A DNA stretch of 34,940 nucleotides from a virus. The position numbers were made by a program, and so were the translations under genes. Under the pieces are notes generated by a model. It was not told the DNA's origin and did no database searches. It saw only the letters and a program-made list of their open reading frames with translations. This document shows positions 7,133 to 15,973 of the stretch, one piece after another; within the stretch, counting starts at the first letter, position 1, and every line of letters begins with the position of its first letter. The stretch spans positions 1 to 34,940 of the IMG/VR virus record IMGVR_UViG_3300001533_002415; one strand, written 5' to 3'.

Positions 7133-7512
7133 GATACCGTCCTTGTGCTGCCCGTTACATTATTCGAGCCGTCATAGCTGAATGTTTCCCTAATAGTTGT
7201 TGCTACCGGATCGGTAATTTCGACTTCAACATACTCGACCCTGCCGCCGTTCCCGTCGTCATACGAGACTGTCATCGTAGCGATAGTAGTATCAGAACTG
7301 TTTTTATAAGTGACTGTACTGATCCGGTTGCTTCCATCGCGGGAGACTGTATAGGAGCCAGCCAGCGGCAGAAACCCGCCGAAATACGGTAATGCCTCAA
7401 GCCGCTGATCGATCTCATTGGTGTTCTCCGTCAGACTGTCGTAATCGCTCTTCTTCGTGCCGTGCCCGATAGTAGCCGACAAGTCTGAAGTAAAACTATA
7501 ATCTTTACTCAT
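7129..7512 (-). CDS. small tail protein, beta-rich
   Basis: The 127-residue protein starts with a helical stretch (ENTNEIDQRLEALPYFGGF) followed by repeated short strands (STVTYKNSSDTTIATMTVSYDDG, ETFSYDGSNNVTGS) that resemble RHS/YD-like beta repeats. Similar short proteins are common next to phage tail hubs. It is coupled to the following paralogous pair by an ATGA overlap. The role is inferred from position only. Confidence 0.65.
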   Translation of the reverse strand: MSKDYSFTSDLSATIGHGTKKSDYDSLTENTNEIDQRLEALPYFGGFLPLAGSYTVSRDGSNRISTVTYKNSSDTTIATMTVSYDDGNGGRVEYVEVEITDPVATTIRETFSYDGSNNVTGSTRTVS

Positions 7513-7531
7513 CTATATACCTTCCTTATTG

Positions 7532-7616
7532 TTCCCCCCTAACAGGGGGGATACCGGCGTCAGCCGGAGGGGGGTCATCTTTTCTCTCAATACCGGCGTC
7601 AGCCGGAGGGGGGTCT
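7532..7616. repeat. type A repeat plus a second half copy
   Basis: A complete type A copy at 7532-7577 is followed at 7590-7616 by a second copy of its right half only (CCGGCGTCAGCCGG and AGGGGGGTCT). They fill the gap after the hub gene, and the second copy touches the hub stop codon. Confidence 0.9.
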
Positions 7617-9181
7617 CACCACCATACGCTCTGTTTCGACGTTTCGTCTTCCGGGTCTGCCAGCCCGTCATCGTCCGTCCAAAACCCCTGCTTCGCACGC
7701 TCATCGGCGGTCGCGCTCGAATAGTCAGGCGCGTCGTCATCAACCCAATAACCCGGCAAGATGTGCTGAATGGAATCATACCCGTATATCGTGCAGCTCA
7801 TGTCCCGGAAGTGTTTCGATATCTCACGGACTAACAGTGGCCTGTTCGTGTAATGGGCGTACGTCAGTCCTATTCGGTCGGAGAGCTGCGTCAGTATGCC
7901 GTCTCCAAGCGCCGTAAACTTGATCACATCGATTGCCCTGCTGTACAGAATGATCAGGTGCGCCGCCAGTGCCCGGACATTGCTCTCCTCATACAGCCAG
8001 TTAAAATCTATCGTCCTCGATATCACCTGTAGGACATCGTCCTGTATTGCCTCATTGTCCTCCTGGGCGAATGACTGCCACGTATCCGCGACAGGGTCAT
8101 AGGCGTAGTTGCATTTGATGCGGTTCGCGTAGAGGCCCTCCGGGTCAGATTCGACTTGAAGAGATCCGGATATGATAGTCGTATCGTCGAATGTCCGGTC
8201 GATGTTTACTTGCGGTATTCTGTTTTTGACTGTATACTTGTCATCATGTATATAAAGGTCAAAGAGATTCTCTATCGCCAGCTCCTCAATCAGCGTGTCG
8301 GTCGATATTTCATCGGCGATATATCGTCGGCACTTAAAATCAGCGAGGTCCATCGCCAGTTGATCATACGAGTCGCCATCAATATTGTCGGTTGATATCC
8401 CGATGTAATTCAACTGTATGTCCCGCAATACCAGCGAAGGGTTCTCTATCAGCCCGCCGGACACCTTGCCCTTCACAACAGCCGTGACCTCATCGTTTTG
8501 CGGATCGTACGAGCTTATCGTAAAGGTCGCCTCATCGAGGTCTTCATTCGAATGGCTGACTTCCTCATCGTTCTTATAGACTTGTACTATATCCTGTATG
8601 GCATGGTCGGCGATTTTGAACTGGTTTGTGGTCGTATCGATGCAGGTGACAGGTATAGGCACATGGACAAGGAAAGACCAGTCCCCGTATACGATGGGGA
8701 TTGGAGTCCCTTCCGCGCCGTCCTCTAAATTCGGATAGTTTGTCACCCAGTATTTGTTTTCGGGCAGGTCAACCTTGTCCTTGTTCCGCGCGTCCCGGAG
8801 TTCTATGCGGACCTCGGTCCGGTCAAATCCGATGCCGCCGGGAAATTTGATTACCCCGTGAAAGTCAATCGTATAGTCCGCGATGTCCCGCCCGACGCCC
8901 ACATAGACAAAAACATTCCGGTTTCCCCACGTATAGTCCTGCAGAAGCCCCCGGATGGTCAAATCGGCGTCCTCTAACGTGATAGTCAGCGTCGACGCCC
9001 GCTGCTTCGGCGCCGTGAACGAGGAGAACGCCCGCTGTAGAGTCGATATCAGAAGCCGCCCCTCATAAAACTGCCCGTTGCTCATCGAGAGGTGCTGGTC
9101 GGCGTAATACAGTGTCAGGCCGTCCAGTTCGATCTGTATGAGGACATGCGCGTCCATGACCGGTGTCGGCGTCAGCGTCAT
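7616..9181 (-). CDS. tail hub protein
   Basis: A 521-residue protein, starting at the ATG at 9181 that overlaps the stop of the upstream gene by 4 bases. The N-terminal 150 residues (DAHVLIQIELDGLTLYYAD, RASTLTITLEDADLT) have the pattern of tail hub/baseplate proteins that contact the tape measure tip. The central part is beta-rich, and the C-terminal part (NVRALAAHLIILYSRAIDVIKF, DRIGLTYAHYTN) matches the hub fold in siphophages of the Mu-like group. It is the largest gene after the tape measure, as expected. Exact family membership was not checked. Confidence 0.7.
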   Translation of the reverse strand: MTLTPTPVMDAHVLIQIELDGLTLYYADQHLSMSNGQFYEGRLLISTLQRAFSSFTAPKQRASTLTITLEDADLTIRGLLQDYTWGNRNVFVYVGVGRDIADYTIDFHGVIKFPGGIGFDRTEVRIELRDARNKDKVDLPENKYWVTNYPNLEDGAEGTPIPIVYGDWSFLVHVPIPVTCIDTTTNQFKIADHAIQDIVQVYKNDEEVSHSNEDLDEATFTISSYDPQNDEVTAVVKGKVSGGLIENPSLVLRDIQLNYIGISTDNIDGDSYDQLAMDLADFKCRRYIADEISTDTLIEELAIENLFDLYIHDDKYTVKNRIPQVNIDRTFDDTTIISGSLQVESDPEGLYANRIKCNYAYDPVADTWQSFAQEDNEAIQDDVLQVISRTIDFNWLYEESNVRALAAHLIILYSRAIDVIKFTALGDGILTQLSDRIGLTYAHYTNRPLLVREISKHFRDMSCTIYGYDSIQHILPGYWVDDDAPDYSSATADERAKQGFWTDDDGLADPEDETSKQSVWW

Positions 9182-9927
9182 GCGACCTTCTCCTCGAATG
9201 TGATCGGCACATCGCCGTATTCCAATGCCCGAAGCGTCTGAGTAAGCGGCGTGGTTATTTTGCAATAAAGCGTATCTTCGTTCGGATAGTCGTCCGGGTC
9301 AAGGGCGAAAACAAGAGGGTGTATGTTCTTGACATCTCTGAATATATCGATGAGTTCTTCCTGCTGGTCACGGTCGATGTCGGCGAATGTCACATCGAAC
9401 ACCCGGTAAACATCACGCTCGATGGCGTACCCCTGGCGTCCCTCTGATTCCTGAAGTATTGACGGGTCGATAAGCTGTTTTTGAACTTCCTGTGTCACAT
9501 TGACCCCAGGCTCGTAGTATTCTCCGGCGCATATTCTGCCGGCCTCGATATATCCGTCAGGATTCGAGCCGTCGGCGATTGTGATATGCCAGTACCGGTA
9601 TGTTTTGTCCAGGAAAAGAATGATGACATGATCATCGATAGTAAGCGCCTGGCTGTAGTCCGGATCGCCCCACGAATCGGCGGTATGTCCTTGCAGCAAA
9701 ACCGTAGCGTCGCCGGTCAGATTGTGCCCGAATATCGCAAGCATCGTGATCTTCGTCGCGGCCCCCAAATCAAACGTGATCCACTCCGCGCTGTCGCCCG
9801 TTGTCCGCCACTTTTTCGCTATGAAATCGTGTACGGCGTTATCGTCCGGAAGCCCGGTCACCTCGCTCGAGGAGGTTATCGTCCCGCTGTCGAACAGAAA
9901 GTCATAAAGTATCCGTACATTGCTCAT
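9178..9927 (-). CDS. distal tail protein with discoidin-like domain
   Basis: A 249-residue protein. Residues about 30-130 look like a discoidin/F5-F8 type carbohydrate-binding sandwich (SAEWITFDLGAATKITMLAI, then GHTADSWGDPDYS, then YRYWHITIADGSNPDGYIE). The C-terminal part (VYRVFDVTFADIDRDQQEEL, PITFEEKV) resembles distal tail proteins that join the tube to the hub. It lies directly after the tape measure gene. Carbohydrate binding would help attachment to the host surface; this is inferred from the fold pattern. Confidence 0.7.
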   Translation of the reverse strand: MSNVRILYDFLFDSGTITSSSEVTGLPDDNAVHDFIAKKWRTTGDSAEWITFDLGAATKITMLAIFGHNLTGDATVLLQGHTADSWGDPDYSQALTIDDHVIILFLDKTYRYWHITIADGSNPDGYIEAGRICAGEYYEPGVNVTQEVQKQLIDPSILQESEGRQGYAIERDVYRVFDVTFADIDRDQQEELIDIFRDVKNIHPLVFALDPDDYPNEDTLYCKITTPLTQTLRALEYGDVPITFEEKVA

Positions 9928-9947
9928 CTATAAATCCCTTCCTTTCA

Positions 9948-10040
9948 TTCCCCCCTAAAAGGGGGGATACCGGCTTTAGCCGGAGGGGGGGTCTTCTTTT
10001 CTCTCAACACCGGCGATCGTTTCCCCGCAGGGGCGCAACA
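9948..10040. repeat. type A repeat plus partial copies between tape measure and distal tail genes
   Basis: A full type A copy at 9948-9994 is followed by remnants of a second A copy (CAACACCGGCGAT near 10005-10017) and half of a B copy (AGGGGCGCAACA near 10029-10040). Nothing else is visible in this gap. Confidence 0.8.
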
Positions 10041-10043
10041 ACA

Positions 10044-13000
10044 TCATCTCATCGCGTATCTGATGCCCGATTCATGTATGACCTCGACGCCCGCTTCGCT
10101 CGTTCGCTTGAGCATCGGGATGATACGGTTCTCGAACACCCGCTCTACATCCTCGCCGTCCCATGCCTGTATCGTGATATACATCGTATTTCCAACGCTG
10201 CCGCCCGCGTTCAGTCTCCGAAGCCCTTCCGAACCGATGTTGCTCATCGCCATGCGGTTCAATACGCCTTCGCCTGAAAGCCCCAGGAATAAACCTTCGT
10301 TGCTGATCATGCCGCCGGTATGATAAGCCGCGCCGGGATTGGTGTTGAGATAGTCCCAATACCCTTTTGTAACAAGCCAGTCTATTAATTTCTGCTGATC
10401 GCTTTTCCCGGGGATATCGTTAACGTTGAAAGAGATTGGGCCGGAGTCTGTATTGCCATACGTATATAAATAGTTGTCATGCATTTCCTGTAACGTTCCC
10501 AGTTCTACGGCGCTCAAATTGTACTCATCTTTTAGGGTGTCCCATATTTTGTCAATTTTCCATTTGAGCATATCAGTGTCGCTTTCGTATTTTGGGTACC
10601 CCGGCAAATACGTTGACCCCGGCGGACCGCTCGGGGTTGGCGTCGGGTTTGTAATCGGCGGTGATGTCGGCCCGCCTCCCGGCATATTGTAATTCACGCC
10701 GTTGATTTTAGTAGAAACGCCTTTTCCGGAGCCGTAAATTGATTTCCACATGTTGTTAGCCCCGGAAATGACTTCGTTAAAAAATTGAATGAAATAGTTA
10801 TTCATCAATTGGTTATACAGCAGTGTGTTGAGCGACTGCCATATCGAACCCGGTGGGGTTGCGACGCTTGTCCACATACTTGCTGCTTTCGCGGCGATGT
10901 CGGAAAAGAACGGCTGAAACAGCATGCTTATATAGGTGTCAAAGAGAACATAGCGCATCGTGTTCCACGCCGTCCCCGGCGCGGCTGATATGCCTGCCCA
11001 CATCTTCTGCGAGCCATCCTTTCCGGTGATCCAGTTAAATGCGCCTTTGAATAGTCCGATAAGCCATCCGATTGCGTCGCCCAGCGCGGCGATAATGCTG
11101 CCCTCTGTCCATTGTTCTTTGAGCCAGTTCCATAGTCCGCCCAAATCCTTTTTGATTTTGGCAAGTCCCGAATCTCCCTCTTCGTCGCCCAAAAACAGAT
11201 CGACCATATACCCGACAGCCCCGCCGACAACCTTTTTCATAACTTCCTGTGCGAACAGGTCGGCAAGCATCGTCCGCCCGGTCTCGCTGATAACCTTTCC
11301 GAATGTGTGAATCGATATCTTTCCGGTCCGGAAGAAGGTGCCAAAGCTGTTTGACAGTTCCCGCTCGATCGTCAGCCCCATGTGATATACGCTGGCCTCC
11401 ACAGATTTAAGAAAGCCGGGGATGTTGTCCAGATAGTTCTGCCAGCCGAATGTGAATGCTTCCTCGATGTTCTTTGCGCTCTGTTTGACGTTTTCGTCAT
11501 GCTTGTCCAGTTCGTCATTGGTTTTGTCTATCGCATCTGTCACCGCTGGCGGCAGAGCCGCTATCGGCTTTGTGACTTCATCCGCTGCGGCAACTCCCGC
11601 CGCTCCCATCTCTTTCTGTTTCGCTATCGCCGCCTCGATATCCTTCGTAAAATCCTCAACCCCCATGCCCATCAGCCCGAACGCGTCGTTGGCTTCCTGC
11701 CCTGCGGCAACAAACCCGGTCTTCATGGCGTCGGTGGCGTTCAGAACACGGGTTTTCTGTTCGTCGATCTTGTCGCCGACCACCTGCCAGCTTGCCTTCC
11801 ATGCGTCCTGCATTGACATCGCAGGCTCCACCGTCAGCGGCGTCCAGTCGAATTCGCCGATCTCTACCCCGATCTTGGCCAGAACCGGGCGCAGCGGCTC
11901 TAATATCCAGTTGAATGCGTCTATGACTTTCGGGCCGATCCAATTCAGAAACAGCACGAATAGTTCCTTTAGCTGATCCATGACCACCACAAAGGGAGCG
12001 GCCAGCGGTATCCATATCACACTTGCTATCTGTATGATCGCCCCGGCGATGTTGCCCAGCCACGTCAGCGCCGACTCCGTCATCTTCATCAGTGCGACAG
12101 TCATTCCTTCCACAAATCCCGTAAATATATCCCAGCTCATCAGGCTCTTGAATCCGTTCTTGATTCGGGTCGCGAACGCGGCGATGATTGTCCACGTCAG
12201 CGTCAGTATGCCCGGAAGCCCGCCCATCTGCTTGATCCATATGCCCATGTTGTTGACTACCGGTATGACCGCATCCCTGATATAGGTCTTCATGCTGCCC
12301 GCGAGGCTCTTCTCCCCGCCATGCACCAGCGCTATGCCGACGCCTTCGAGGCTCGACTTTAGCAGCGTGAATGCGCCTGTTAGATTGTCAAGCCTGACAT
12401 CGTGCATCTGTTTTGCCGCTCCGTCCGCGTTCTTGAGCGCGTCTCTGAATTGAACGAGGTTCCCCGCGCCTTCTCTTACAAGCTGGATGAATCCCGGCGC
12501 GCCGCGCTCTCCGAAAATCTTGTTTAGCTTCGCCACTCCGTCCGCCGATTCCAGTATTTCCGGTCCAAACTGGCTGAGAATTTCGGTAATGCCGAGCAAT
12601 TTTCCGTCCGCCCCAACTATGGTGATTTCCAGATCTTCCATTGCCTTTCGCGCTTCGTCTGTCGGGTTGATCAGACTTGTCATGATGTTCCGGAATGTCG
12701 TGCCCGCCATGCTCGCGTCGATGCCCGCTTTGCTCATGAGCGAAACAACCGCCACCGTGTCTTCCAGGGACACGCCCAGCGCTGACGCCACCGGGCCGGC
12801 GTACTGCATCGCTTCGCCGATATTATGGACATCGGTTGCCGCTGACGCCGCCGCCTGCGCTAACACGTCTGCCACATGGCCAGCTTCTGTAGCCGGCAGT
12901 CTGAAAGTATTCATAGCCTGCGCGGTTATAGCGGCGGCTTCCGCGAGTTCAAGCACCCCTGCTGCCGCCAAATAGAGTGTTGATTCAACCGCCGATATGG

Positions 13001-13337
13001 TGTCAGTAACAGATATACCCGCTTTGAGCAATTCTTCCATGGCCTGCCCGGCTTGCGTCGCGCTGTAGGCGGAATCCCTGCCTAATTGTCGCACTTTGCC
13101 GGATAAGGCCTCCATCTCTACAGCAGTCGCCTGTGACACCGCCTTCACCGCCGACATCTGCTGTTCGAAATCCATGCCCCATTTCATGGACATGGTGCTG
13201 AAAGCTATAGCGGCGGCGATAGCTGCCATCTCGGCGCGTTTCAGCCACTTCTGCGCCGTGCCTGCGAACCGTTTCAGCACGGGCGACGCCTTGTCGTTGC
13301 CGTTCAGTGTGATCGATATGGTGTAATCTTTTGCCAT
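10044..13337 (-). CDS. tail tape measure protein, TP901 type
   Basis: The 1097-residue protein sets tail length. The N-terminal 350 residues carry the TP901-type core (AMQYAGPVASALGVSLEDTV, LMSKAGIDASMAGTTFRNIM). Several hydrophobic segments follow at about residues 375-470 (PGILTLTWTIIAAFATRI, GAIIQIASVIWIPLAAPFVV), as expected for a protein that enters the host membrane during DNA injection. A coiled-coil stretch (NDELDKHDENVKQSAKNIEE) and a Pro/Gly-rich linker (about 910-940) lead to a C-terminal domain. It is the longest gene and follows the chaperone pair directly. Confidence 0.93.
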   Translation of the reverse strand: MAKDYTISITLNGNDKASPVLKRFAGTAQKWLKRAEMAAIAAAIAFSTMSMKWGMDFEQQMSAVKAVSQATAVEMEALSGKVRQLGRDSAYSATQAGQAMEELLKAGISVTDTISAVESTLYLAAAGVLELAEAAAITAQAMNTFRLPATEAGHVADVLAQAAASAATDVHNIGEAMQYAGPVASALGVSLEDTVAVVSLMSKAGIDASMAGTTFRNIMTSLINPTDEARKAMEDLEITIVGADGKLLGITEILSQFGPEILESADGVAKLNKIFGERGAPGFIQLVREGAGNLVQFRDALKNADGAAKQMHDVRLDNLTGAFTLLKSSLEGVGIALVHGGEKSLAGSMKTYIRDAVIPVVNNMGIWIKQMGGLPGILTLTWTIIAAFATRIKNGFKSLMSWDIFTGFVEGMTVALMKMTESALTWLGNIAGAIIQIASVIWIPLAAPFVVVMDQLKELFVLFLNWIGPKVIDAFNWILEPLRPVLAKIGVEIGEFDWTPLTVEPAMSMQDAWKASWQVVGDKIDEQKTRVLNATDAMKTGFVAAGQEANDAFGLMGMGVEDFTKDIEAAIAKQKEMGAAGVAAADEVTKPIAALPPAVTDAIDKTNDELDKHDENVKQSAKNIEEAFTFGWQNYLDNIPGFLKSVEASVYHMGLTIERELSNSFGTFFRTGKISIHTFGKVISETGRTMLADLFAQEVMKKVVGGAVGYMVDLFLGDEEGDSGLAKIKKDLGGLWNWLKEQWTEGSIIAALGDAIGWLIGLFKGAFNWITGKDGSQKMWAGISAAPGTAWNTMRYVLFDTYISMLFQPFFSDIAAKAASMWTSVATPPGSIWQSLNTLLYNQLMNNYFIQFFNEVISGANNMWKSIYGSGKGVSTKINGVNYNMPGGGPTSPPITNPTPTPSGPPGSTYLPGYPKYESDTDMLKWKIDKIWDTLKDEYNLSAVELGTLQEMHDNYLYTYGNTDSGPISFNVNDIPGKSDQQKLIDWLVTKGYWDYLNTNPGAAYHTGGMISNEGLFLGLSGEGVLNRMAMSNIGSEGLRRLNAGGSVGNTMYITIQAWDGEDVERVFENRIIPMLKRTSEAGVEVIHESGIRYAMR

Positions 13338-13339
13338 GG

Positions 13340-13723
13340 TTATTTCGCGCCTGGTTTTTTCTTTTTCGTTTGTTCGGCAGAAAGGGAAAGCAGTTCGCTC
13401 GTTATCACTCTGAATGCCTCCATCGTTGCATTATCCTGGCCTAACACGCCGCCGGGGGCGGGGAGGGGGCCCGGAATGATCACAGCCCCCCCAGGGGACG
13501 GGCTGACGGCGTAGCATAAATAAAAAAGGTCAAGCATCGATCGCGTCCAGTCGGTGATATAAGAGTTCGGGCATTCCCTGAGCGCGTGTTTTCCGAGTAC
13601 GATGACTGGTGGGCCGTCGTCACGGTATGCTCCCTCGCAGTTCCTTAGTTGCTGTCTTGATTCGTCACAGTCGCCGCAGTCCCAGACGTCCTTCCTGCTG
13701 AACCATCGGACTGCGGTTTGAAG
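13340..13723 (-). CDS. tail assembly chaperone T domain, expressed by -1 frameshift
   Basis: This reading frame has no start of its own near its beginning; it opens at the slip site at 13723 and runs 127 codons without a stop. Joined to the first 120 residues of the upstream gene it gives a 247-residue GT-type fusion. The segment contains a Cys pair (WDCGDCDES), then KHALRECPNSYITDW, a Pro/Gly-rich stretch and a basic tail (TKKKKPGAK). It corresponds to gpT of lambda, which binds the tape measure protein. An internal ATG at 13537 is unlikely to be the true start. Confidence 0.85.
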   Translation of the reverse strand, partial: LQTAVRWFSRKDVWDCGDCDESRQQLRNCEGAYRDDGPPVIVLGKHALRECPNSYITDWTRSMLDLFYLCYAVSPSPGGAVIIPGPLPAPGGVLGQDNATMEAFRVITSELLSLSAEQTKKKKPGAK

Positions 13724-14082
13724 TTTTTTATATCGCCCTCGTTCAATACCGATATATCGGTGACCGCTTCCTCGATCTCACCCAATAGCTCGGTGAGCGG
13801 TGTGTCCTCCAGTTCCTCTATGGTGGTGATATCCGCCCCGTTAACCCGAAGGTTCCGGATGTTCCGGACATGGGAGCGGACGAGCCGCATGTTGTTTTCC
13901 GCAGCGTTTGTCTGGAAGCCGCCGCCCTTTGTCCGCTTAGCGATTACGCCTTTGCTCATCGCCCGCTGTTCACCGACCGTCAGCGCCTTGATCTCGACCG
14001 TAACGGGGTCATTCTCCAGCCGGTTCCCGTCATATTCAGGTACATACGTGATCCAGTCCCGGTCGAACGTATATTCTTTCAT
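13645..14082 (-). CDS. tail assembly chaperone G
   Basis: A 145-residue protein immediately upstream of the tape measure gene, the conserved place of lambda gpG analogues. It starts with MKEYTFDRDWITYVPEYDG and contains a charged middle part (ALTVGEQRAMSKGVIAKRTK). AAAGGG lies 7 bases upstream of the ATG. In most translations it ends at 13645; a minority should slip at 13723-13729 to give the longer GT form. These chaperones coat the tape measure protein before tube assembly and are absent from the virion. Confidence 0.85.
   Translation of the reverse strand: MKEYTFDRDWITYVPEYDGNRLENDPVTVEIKALTVGEQRAMSKGVIAKRTKGGGFQTNAAENNMRLVRSHVRNIRNLRVNGADITTIEELEDTPLTELLGEIEEAVTDISVLNEGDIKNFKPQSDGSAGRTSGTAATVTNQDSN
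13674..13729 (-). promoter_or_regulatory. programmed -1 frameshift signal
   Basis: On the minus strand the heptamer A AAA AAC (13729-13723) lies in frame. After a 6-base spacer comes a 9-bp perfect stem (13708-13716 with 13674-13682, CCGCAGTCC paired with GGACTGCGG) enclosing a 25-base loop. After slipping, the -1 frame is open to 13340. Slippery heptamer, spacer and stem all match the known layout of G/GT genes. Confidence 0.85.
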
Positions 14083-14120
14083 TATTCTGCCCTTTCCGCT
14101 TTATCATTAATCAATGTTTG

Positions 14121-14147
14121 TAGGGGCGGACCTGTGTGTCCGCCCTT
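14121..14147. repeat. type B repeat
   Basis: A diverged type B palindrome (GGGGCGGACCTGTGTGTCCGCCC) between the tail tube gene and the chaperone gene. Confidence 0.85.
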
Positions 14148-14151
14148 AAAC

Positions 14152-15276
14152 TTACGTAAATTTCAATGTCAATTCGTCTTCGCCATCGTCGCCCAGGCAT
14201 TTCCCGGTCACAGATATCGTGCACTCATCGGTCTCCGGAACCGTGACGTTCGGAATGTCGAACTCGACCTGATTCGCGTCGATAGTCAGTATCGATCCGG
14301 CGGTGTTCCCCAGGACAACCTGAATATCCTGCGTGGTAAACCGCTTGGCGTCGTTCAGCCACTTGGCCGCGCCTTTTTCGAAATACAGGTCGAAATTGCA
14401 CGTGACCTCCCTGAACTCCGGATGCCGGTATCCTCTGGCCGAGATGGACCCGAATTCATCGTTCCGCATCGAAACTTTTTGGTCGACATCGAATCCGCCG
14501 CTGGTGATATAGACCGTCACTTCGCCTATCTTGAATGATCCCACGATCACCGGTATGATGCTGCCTGCCGTGGTCGGGGTGATCGGGAATGGCACAATAG
14601 CAGATCCGCTGTCTGCGGTGCAGCTTTCGTCCACAGTGAGCGTATCCGTGTCGTAGTCGATTGCCGTAATCGTGAACTCTGTCGTCAGGTCGGCGACCTT
14701 GACAACCATGCCGACCGCGAACTGACGGGCGTCACTGACTACGATGGACGCGCTGGACGCCGCTGATGCCAGCGTGTCGCTACCGCAGAGGTAATGGTCC
14801 TTCGCTTCTCCGGAAAACGTGAATTTCGGTTCGTCGCCGCCGCCGAATTTCAGTCCGAATTTTGAGGGCACACAGCCGCTGAGCGCTTCGCGGTGCGGGC
14901 CAATGTCACGGAAGAGGCTCAGGCTCTTCGTCGGCTCCGCAAGAAGGGAATACGCGACACTCGTATCGGGTACGATGGTTTCCGTGCCGAACAAGTGCTC
15001 TAAGAGAAGCGCGCAGTCCGGCGCGCTGTCTTCGGTTCCTGACGGCAGAACGTACATCTCAAGGTCGAACTCAGCGCTCTTCCGCCCGGTGACTTTGCTG
15101 ATGATCGACCGCGTGCTGCCTTTTTCGTTTCGGTCTTTCCGTTCCTGCGAGAAGGTCATCCCGCTGGAAAGAACCTTCATTGCGTCTCCGGCGGTAGGAT
15201 GTACCAGTGTCCCGAACGTTGTTTCTTCAGTCACATAGACTATCTCCTCGCGTCCGTATGCGTATTCTGTGCTCAT
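14152..15276 (-). CDS. major tail tube protein
   Basis: A 374-residue, beta-rich protein placed between the tail completion genes and the chaperones, the usual locus of the tube protein. It contains the N-terminal string EEIVYVTEETTFGTLVHPTA and a long alternating strand pattern typical of tube folds. Residues about 175-245 (ASSASIVVSDARQFAVGMVV to SCTADSGSAIVP) look like an inserted carbohydrate-binding or Ig-like domain. No tail sheath gene is adjacent, in keeping with a non-contractile tail. Start overlaps the previous stop by 4 bases. Confidence 0.8.
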   Translation of the reverse strand: MSTEYAYGREEIVYVTEETTFGTLVHPTAGDAMKVLSSGMTFSQERKDRNEKGSTRSIISKVTGRKSAEFDLEMYVLPSGTEDSAPDCALLLEHLFGTETIVPDTSVAYSLLAEPTKSLSLFRDIGPHREALSGCVPSKFGLKFGGGDEPKFTFSGEAKDHYLCGSDTLASAASSASIVVSDARQFAVGMVVKVADLTTEFTITAIDYDTDTLTVDESCTADSGSAIVPFPITPTTAGSIIPVIVGSFKIGEVTVYITSGGFDVDQKVSMRNDEFGSISARGYRHPEFREVTCNFDLYFEKGAAKWLNDAKRFTTQDIQVVLGNTAGSILTIDANQVEFDIPNVTVPETDECTISVTGKCLGDDGEDELTLKFT

Positions 15277-15455
15277 GTTTCATCGCCTCCCAATGTAGGG
15301 GCAGGCCTGCGTGTCTGCCTTTTCACTTCCCTGAAACCAGGTAATTTCAAAAGCTGCTTCCCGACGAATTCCGGAAAATCCTTCTCTTCCCCGGTATGCA
15401 TGTACCCAAACCCCTCGATTCGCTTATTGTCTTTGCCGGTATATTTAATGATCAT
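15273..15455 (-). CDS. small tail protein with C-terminus from a type B repeat
   Basis: A 60-residue protein between the tail terminator and the tube gene, overlapping both (ATGA at each side). The first 45 residues (MIIKYTGKDNKRIEGFGYMH) resemble small phage proteins with a single beta sheet found at this position. The C-terminus (KRQTRRPAPTLGGDET) is encoded by a type B palindrome at 15295-15322 and so may be a recent addition. Its role is unknown. Confidence 0.65.
   Translation of the reverse strand: MIIKYTGKDNKRIEGFGYMHTGEEKDFPEFVGKQLLKLPGFREVKRQTRRPAPTLGGDET
15295..15322. repeat. type B repeat at the end of a small tail gene
   Basis: A diverged type B copy (GGGGCAGGCCTGCGTGTCTGCC) lies in the coding sequence of the 60-residue tail protein and encodes part of its C-terminal tail. 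Confidence 0.8.
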
Positions 15456-15916
15456 TGCTCGGTCCTCCCGTCCACGTGGTATCGTATGGCAAGCTCCGTC
15501 TCGAACAGGCAGAGGTCGCCGAATAAGTTCGAATGATCTACTTGAAAGGTCTTGAACGTTGCGGACGCGTATCCGCCCCGCGTCTGATCGGCCATAGCCG
15601 CTATTCCCACATCCTGCATAAGCCGGTTGAGCGCGGCGCCTTCGTCGTCTGCCGGGCGGTCCATCACGCCCACGATTCCGACCTTCATTGTCCGCCGGTC
15701 ATGATAGCCGTGATGGTTCTCGATATCCTCACTGCCCCCGGTCGCGATGATAAGGAGCGCCGGTTTCTCCTCTCCCTCAAAATCGGTCGGCACCGCTGGC
15801 ACCCGTCGCACTGTTTTGATTTCCGTCCAATACGGGTCGTCGCCGTCTATGCCTTCTAAGGCGCTCTTCAGATTCTGGAGTATGAGTTCCCGTTTTGATT
15901 CGTCTGCCACGTCCAT
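15452..15916 (-). CDS. tail terminator/completion protein
   Basis: The 154-residue protein (ELILQNLKSALEGIDGDDPY, PALLIIATGGSEDIENHHGY, LFETELAIRYHVDGR) has the alternating alpha/beta pattern of phage tail terminators that cap the tube and join the neck. It lies between the gp10-like neck protein and the tube gene, the order seen in many siphophages. It overlaps the following gene by 4 bases. Confidence 0.7.
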   Translation of the reverse strand: MDVADESKRELILQNLKSALEGIDGDDPYWTEIKTVRRVPAVPTDFEGEEKPALLIIATGGSEDIENHHGYHDRRTMKVGIVGVMDRPADDEGAALNRLMQDVGIAAMADQTRGGYASATFKTFQVDHSNLFGDLCLFETELAIRYHVDGRTEQ

Positions 15917-15925
15917 TCCTTTTTG

Positions 15926-15970
15926 TTCCCCCCTAAAAGGGGGGGATACGGCGTCAGCCGAGGGGGTCTT
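15926..15970. repeat. type A repeat
   Basis: A type A copy (CCCCCCTAAAAGGGGGGG, GGCGTCAGCC, AGGGGGTCTT) between the gp10-like and the tail terminator genes. Confidence 0.9.
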
Positions 15971-15973
15971 CTA

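Noticed and set aside
7513-7779. Minus-strand ORF of 88 codons rich in TPLRLTPV repeats
   Set aside because: It is the type A repeat read in another frame plus a shadow of the hub gene; no start site and no coding pattern.
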